Source: Bacteroidia bacterium (lineage in GTDB: Bacteria > Bacteroidota > Bacteroidia > Bacteroidales > CAJPTX01). From it: DNA of 7,499 nucleotides. Position numbers and translations under genes: made by a program. The stretch spans positions 1 to 7,499 of the forward strand of contig CAJPTS010000089.1 of assembly GCA_905373625.1 (NCBI GenBank). Direction: 5' to 3'. Of this stretch, positions 5,503 through 7,499 are shown in pieces. The notes beneath the pieces were generated by a model. That model saw only the letters and a program-made list of their open reading frames with translations. It made no database searches and had not been told where the DNA came from. How positions within the stretch are numbered: the first letter of the stretch is position 1; every line of letters begins with the position of its first letter.

Positions 5503-7365
5503 ATGCGCCAACAGATTTTAATTACACTGCGGCTTATCCTTTTTTGGATTGGGCTGCAGTTTTTTTTACGCCTCATTTTTGTTCTATACGAATATTGGGG
5601 CGGTTTGTCTTGTGGTTGGCGCTTAAGTATACAAGCATTATGGCATGGTTTTGCCATGGATCTTTCGCTTATCGGTTACGTGTTTCTCCTCATATTCACA
5701 ATATGGACTTTTTGGCTTTTAGCACGTTATTTAGCGCAACGGAGAAGACAATCTTTTTCCACAGAGCGGCGAACTATACTATCGGTCAGTACGCTACTTG
5801 CTGCTATTAGCATAGCTATCGCAATTGCAGACCTTGAGATCTATCGCAACTGGCACTCACACGTAGATCTTACACCTCTTCTTTATATTGGTAACCTCGG
5901 CGAATCGCTTGGTTCAATTCCGTGGTATTTTACTGCGGGGTTACTTCTTCTTATCGCGTTACTGAGTAGTGCAGTTGTATTCATTCATACGCGTTGGGTA
6001 TGGAAACGCGCTTTGCGCCCTAAGAGGGTGGTCTGGTATTCTCCTGTTCTCACGCTTGTGTTTGCATTGAGCATGATAATCCCTATTCGTGGTGGTTTTG
6101 ATGTAGCAACCATGAATGTAAGCCGTGTGGCCTTTAGTTCAAATGCCTTTGCTAACCACATTGCGATCAATGCGACGTGGAATTTTATGCGAGAATTAAG
6201 CGAAGCGCAGTATTCTTTTACGCATTATGCGCCATTTCTTACTGATAATGAGATGGAAATGCGTTACGAGACGGTTCAACATACCGAGCCCGTATTCCCA
6301 CACTTATTGCGTTGCAAGCGTCCAAATATTATAGTATTACTGATGGAGAGTCAGTCTGCCAAATTCTCTCAATTATTGGGGCGCGACTCTTGTACACCAC
6401 ATTTGGATTCGGTGGCACGCACAGGAATACTCTTCTCTCGGATGTATGCCGCCAGTACGCGCAGTGATAAGGGGGTAGTAGCCACGTTGGCAGGCTACCC
6501 TGCACAGGGGAAAAAATCTATTATTAAATTCGTCCGAAAACTTGAAAAGCTCTCATTCTTCCCGCGCATTCTTGTCGATTCGGGCTATCATAGTACGGCA
6601 TTTTATTATGGTGGGAATGCCGAATTTGTAAACTTTCGTACCTGTGCCTATCTCGCTGGTTTTAACCGAGTTGTTGAGCAACGCGACTTCCCTAGCGCTC
6701 TACGAGGTGCAAAGTGGGGCGTGCATGATGAGTATGTTTATCCCCGTTTGCTCGCAGAGTGCGATACGGCGCAAGTCCCCTTCTGTAAAATGTACTTCAC
6801 GCTTTCTAACCACGAGCCCTTTGACCTCCCGCACCATCCCGTAGACAGCTCGCTCCCAGAAGAACAGCGTATGCGGCGTACCGCACGTTATGCTGACAGT
6901 TGTATGAACCTTTTTCTACAAGCGGCACGAAAACGACCGTGGTGGGATTCTACGCTTGTTATCTTATTGGCTGATCATGGACACCGTTATCCAGGTAATT
7001 CGAAAAATGAAGATCCGCTTCGTTACCACATCCCAATGGTTTGGACAGGAGGAGCCCTCCGAAACAATTTTGATACTGTGATAGAAAGTACGACCTCGCA
7101 AACTGATCTAGCGGCTATTCTGTTGGCGCAGCTTGCGATCCCCTATGACGGTTTCCCGTTTTCTCACAATACGCTTGCACAAAAGCACACGGGTGCGATG
7201 GTGGTATACAACCACGGCTTCGGTTGGCTGACAGACAGTACAGGCTTTATTTATGATTTCGATGCCGAGCGGATATTATGGCAGAGTGAGGGACTCGCTG
7301 ACTCTGTACTACGAACTGGCGAGGCGTTTTTTCAAAAACATCACCAGCACTATATTGGTTTGTAG
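5503..7365 (+). CDS. LtaS-like membrane phosphotransferase/sulfatase-superfamily protein
   Basis: This 620-residue protein has about five transmembrane helices (near 10-28, 49-73, 92-110, 142-162, 177-195) followed by a periplasmic alkaline-phosphatase-superfamily domain (about 272-560), the layout of lipoteichoic-acid synthase LtaS and related glycerophosphate or phosphoethanolamine transferases. Visible catalytic features are metal-binding Glu282 in NIIVLLMES, the likely nucleophile Thr319 in AASTRSDKG, the WGVHDE motif (405-410), His437 in TLSNHEPF and Asp491-His492 in LLADHGHR. The TSQTDLAAILL stretch (531-541) is typical of the sulfatase fold. Thr rather than Cys/Ser-x-Pro at the active site argues against a true sulfatase. 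Gram-negative Bacteroidota have no classical lipoteichoic acid, so donor and acceptor are unknown; transfer of a phospholipid head group to an envelope glycan or lipid is inferred. ATG 5503 gives the expected membrane N-terminus. Probably co-transcribed with the SPOR-like lipoprotein 24 bp upstream. Confidence 0.88.
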   Translation: MRQQILITLRLILFWIGLQFFLRLIFVLYEYWGGLSCGWRLSIQALWHGFAMDLSLIGYVFLLIFTIWTFWLLARYLAQRRRQSFSTERRTILSVSTLLAAISIAIAIADLEIYRNWHSHVDLTPLLYIGNLGESLGSIPWYFTAGLLLLIALLSSAVVFIHTRWVWKRALRPKRVVWYSPVLTLVFALSMIIPIRGGFDVATMNVSRVAFSSNAFANHIAINATWNFMRELSEAQYSFTHYAPFLTDNEMEMRYETVQHTEPVFPHLLRCKRPNIIVLLMESQSAKFSQLLGRDSCTPHLDSVARTGILFSRMYAASTRSDKGVVATLAGYPAQGKKSIIKFVRKLEKLSFFPRILVDSGYHSTAFYYGGNAEFVNFRTCAYLAGFNRVVEQRDFPSALRGAKWGVHDEYVYPRLLAECDTAQVPFCKMYFTLSNHEPFDLPHHPVDSSLPEEQRMRRTARYADSCMNLFLQAARKRPWWDSTLVILLADHGHRYPGNSKNEDPLRYHIPMVWTGGALRNNFDTVIESTTSQTDLAAILLAQLAIPYDGFPFSHNTLAQKHTGAMVVYNHGFGWLTDSTGFIYDFDAERILWQSEGLADSVLRTGEAFFQKHHQHYIGL

Positions 7366-7413
7366 CGGTGCTACTGAGGAGCTTATGTTTCGCTGCACGG
7401 CATTGATTTGTTT

Positions 7414-7499
7414 ATGCTGAAGTATAGTCTCTTCAATATAGCTTTAATTTCCTATGCGTTGTTTTTTGCTCCTTTTATGCCTCAATTTTATTCACCTTA
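7414..7499 (+). CDS. Possible start of an exported or membrane protein, cut by window edge
   Basis: From ATG 7414 the frame stays open to the window end and reads MLKYSLFNIALISYALFF then APFMPQFYSP, a lysine near the start followed by a hydrophobic stretch, as in a signal peptide or first membrane helix. Only 28 codons are visible, so the family cannot be named. It starts 48 bp after the LtaS-like stop on the same strand, with no terminator between, so it could be a third gene of that operon. An alternative ATG at 7385, with a GAGGAG sequence just upstream, opens an 11-codon frame that ends at 7420, overlapping this start. Confidence 0.4.
   Translation, partial: MLKYSLFNIALISYALFFAPFMPQFYSP

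Noticed and set aside
5503..7365. True sulfatase assignment for the LtaS-like protein
   Set aside because: The Cys/Ser-x-Pro-x-Arg signature needed for formylglycine is absent; Thr319 sits at the nucleophile position as in LtaS and phosphoethanolamine transferases.
1..7499. Mobile elements, CRISPR arrays, tRNA or rRNA genes, phage or defence modules
   Set aside because: No transposase, integrase, terminal inverted repeats, regular spacer repeats, tRNA-like fold or defence-type domain was recognised anywhere in the window.

Overview
The window looks like a chromosomal segment of a Bacteroidota bacterium, most likely Bacteroidales and plausibly Porphyromonas-like. Three things point there: an S46 dipeptidyl-peptidase very close in motif content to Porphyromonas DPP7, a DUF4293 membrane protein (a family essentially confined to Bacteroidota), and Bacteroidota-type promoter -7 boxes (TAnnTTTG) in front of several genes, with weak or absent Shine-Dalgarno sequences. 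The genus is an inference; no rRNA or tRNA is present to anchor it.

Layout. Positions 1-977 hold two tandem DUF805 membrane proteins on the plus strand. The first is cut by the window edge and is followed by its own terminator; the second has its own promoter box. A 12-bp perfect-stem hairpin at 1021-1050 serves as a shared, bidirectional terminator facing the convergent S46 peptidase gene (1069-3222, minus). Across a 193-bp divergent spacer lies a plus-strand gene for an AcpH-type acyl-carrier-protein phosphodiesterase (3416-4048), then a DUF4293 four-helix membrane protein (4096-4560). A 342-bp spacer (4561-4902) follows, containing two TATTTTTG boxes each associated with a near-perfect or perfect palindrome. 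Then comes an apparent two-gene operon: a SPOR-like lipoprotein (4903-5478) and, 24 bp later, an LtaS/alkaline-phosphatase-superfamily membrane phosphotransferase or sulfatase-like enzyme (5503-7365). The last 134 bp probably contain the start of another exported or membrane protein that runs off the window.

How the genes fit together. Most products belong to the envelope: DUF805 and DUF4293 in the inner membrane, DPP7 in the periplasm, a SPOR-like lipoprotein on a membrane facing the periplasm, and a periplasm-facing LtaS-like transferase. DPP7 fits an organism that lives on peptides. AcpH would act in the cytoplasm on holo-ACP. No mobile element, CRISPR array, phage gene or defence system is visible. 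The least explained parts are the lipoprotein/LtaS-like operon and the palindrome-bearing spacer in front of it; I see no clear evidence of a wholly new system.
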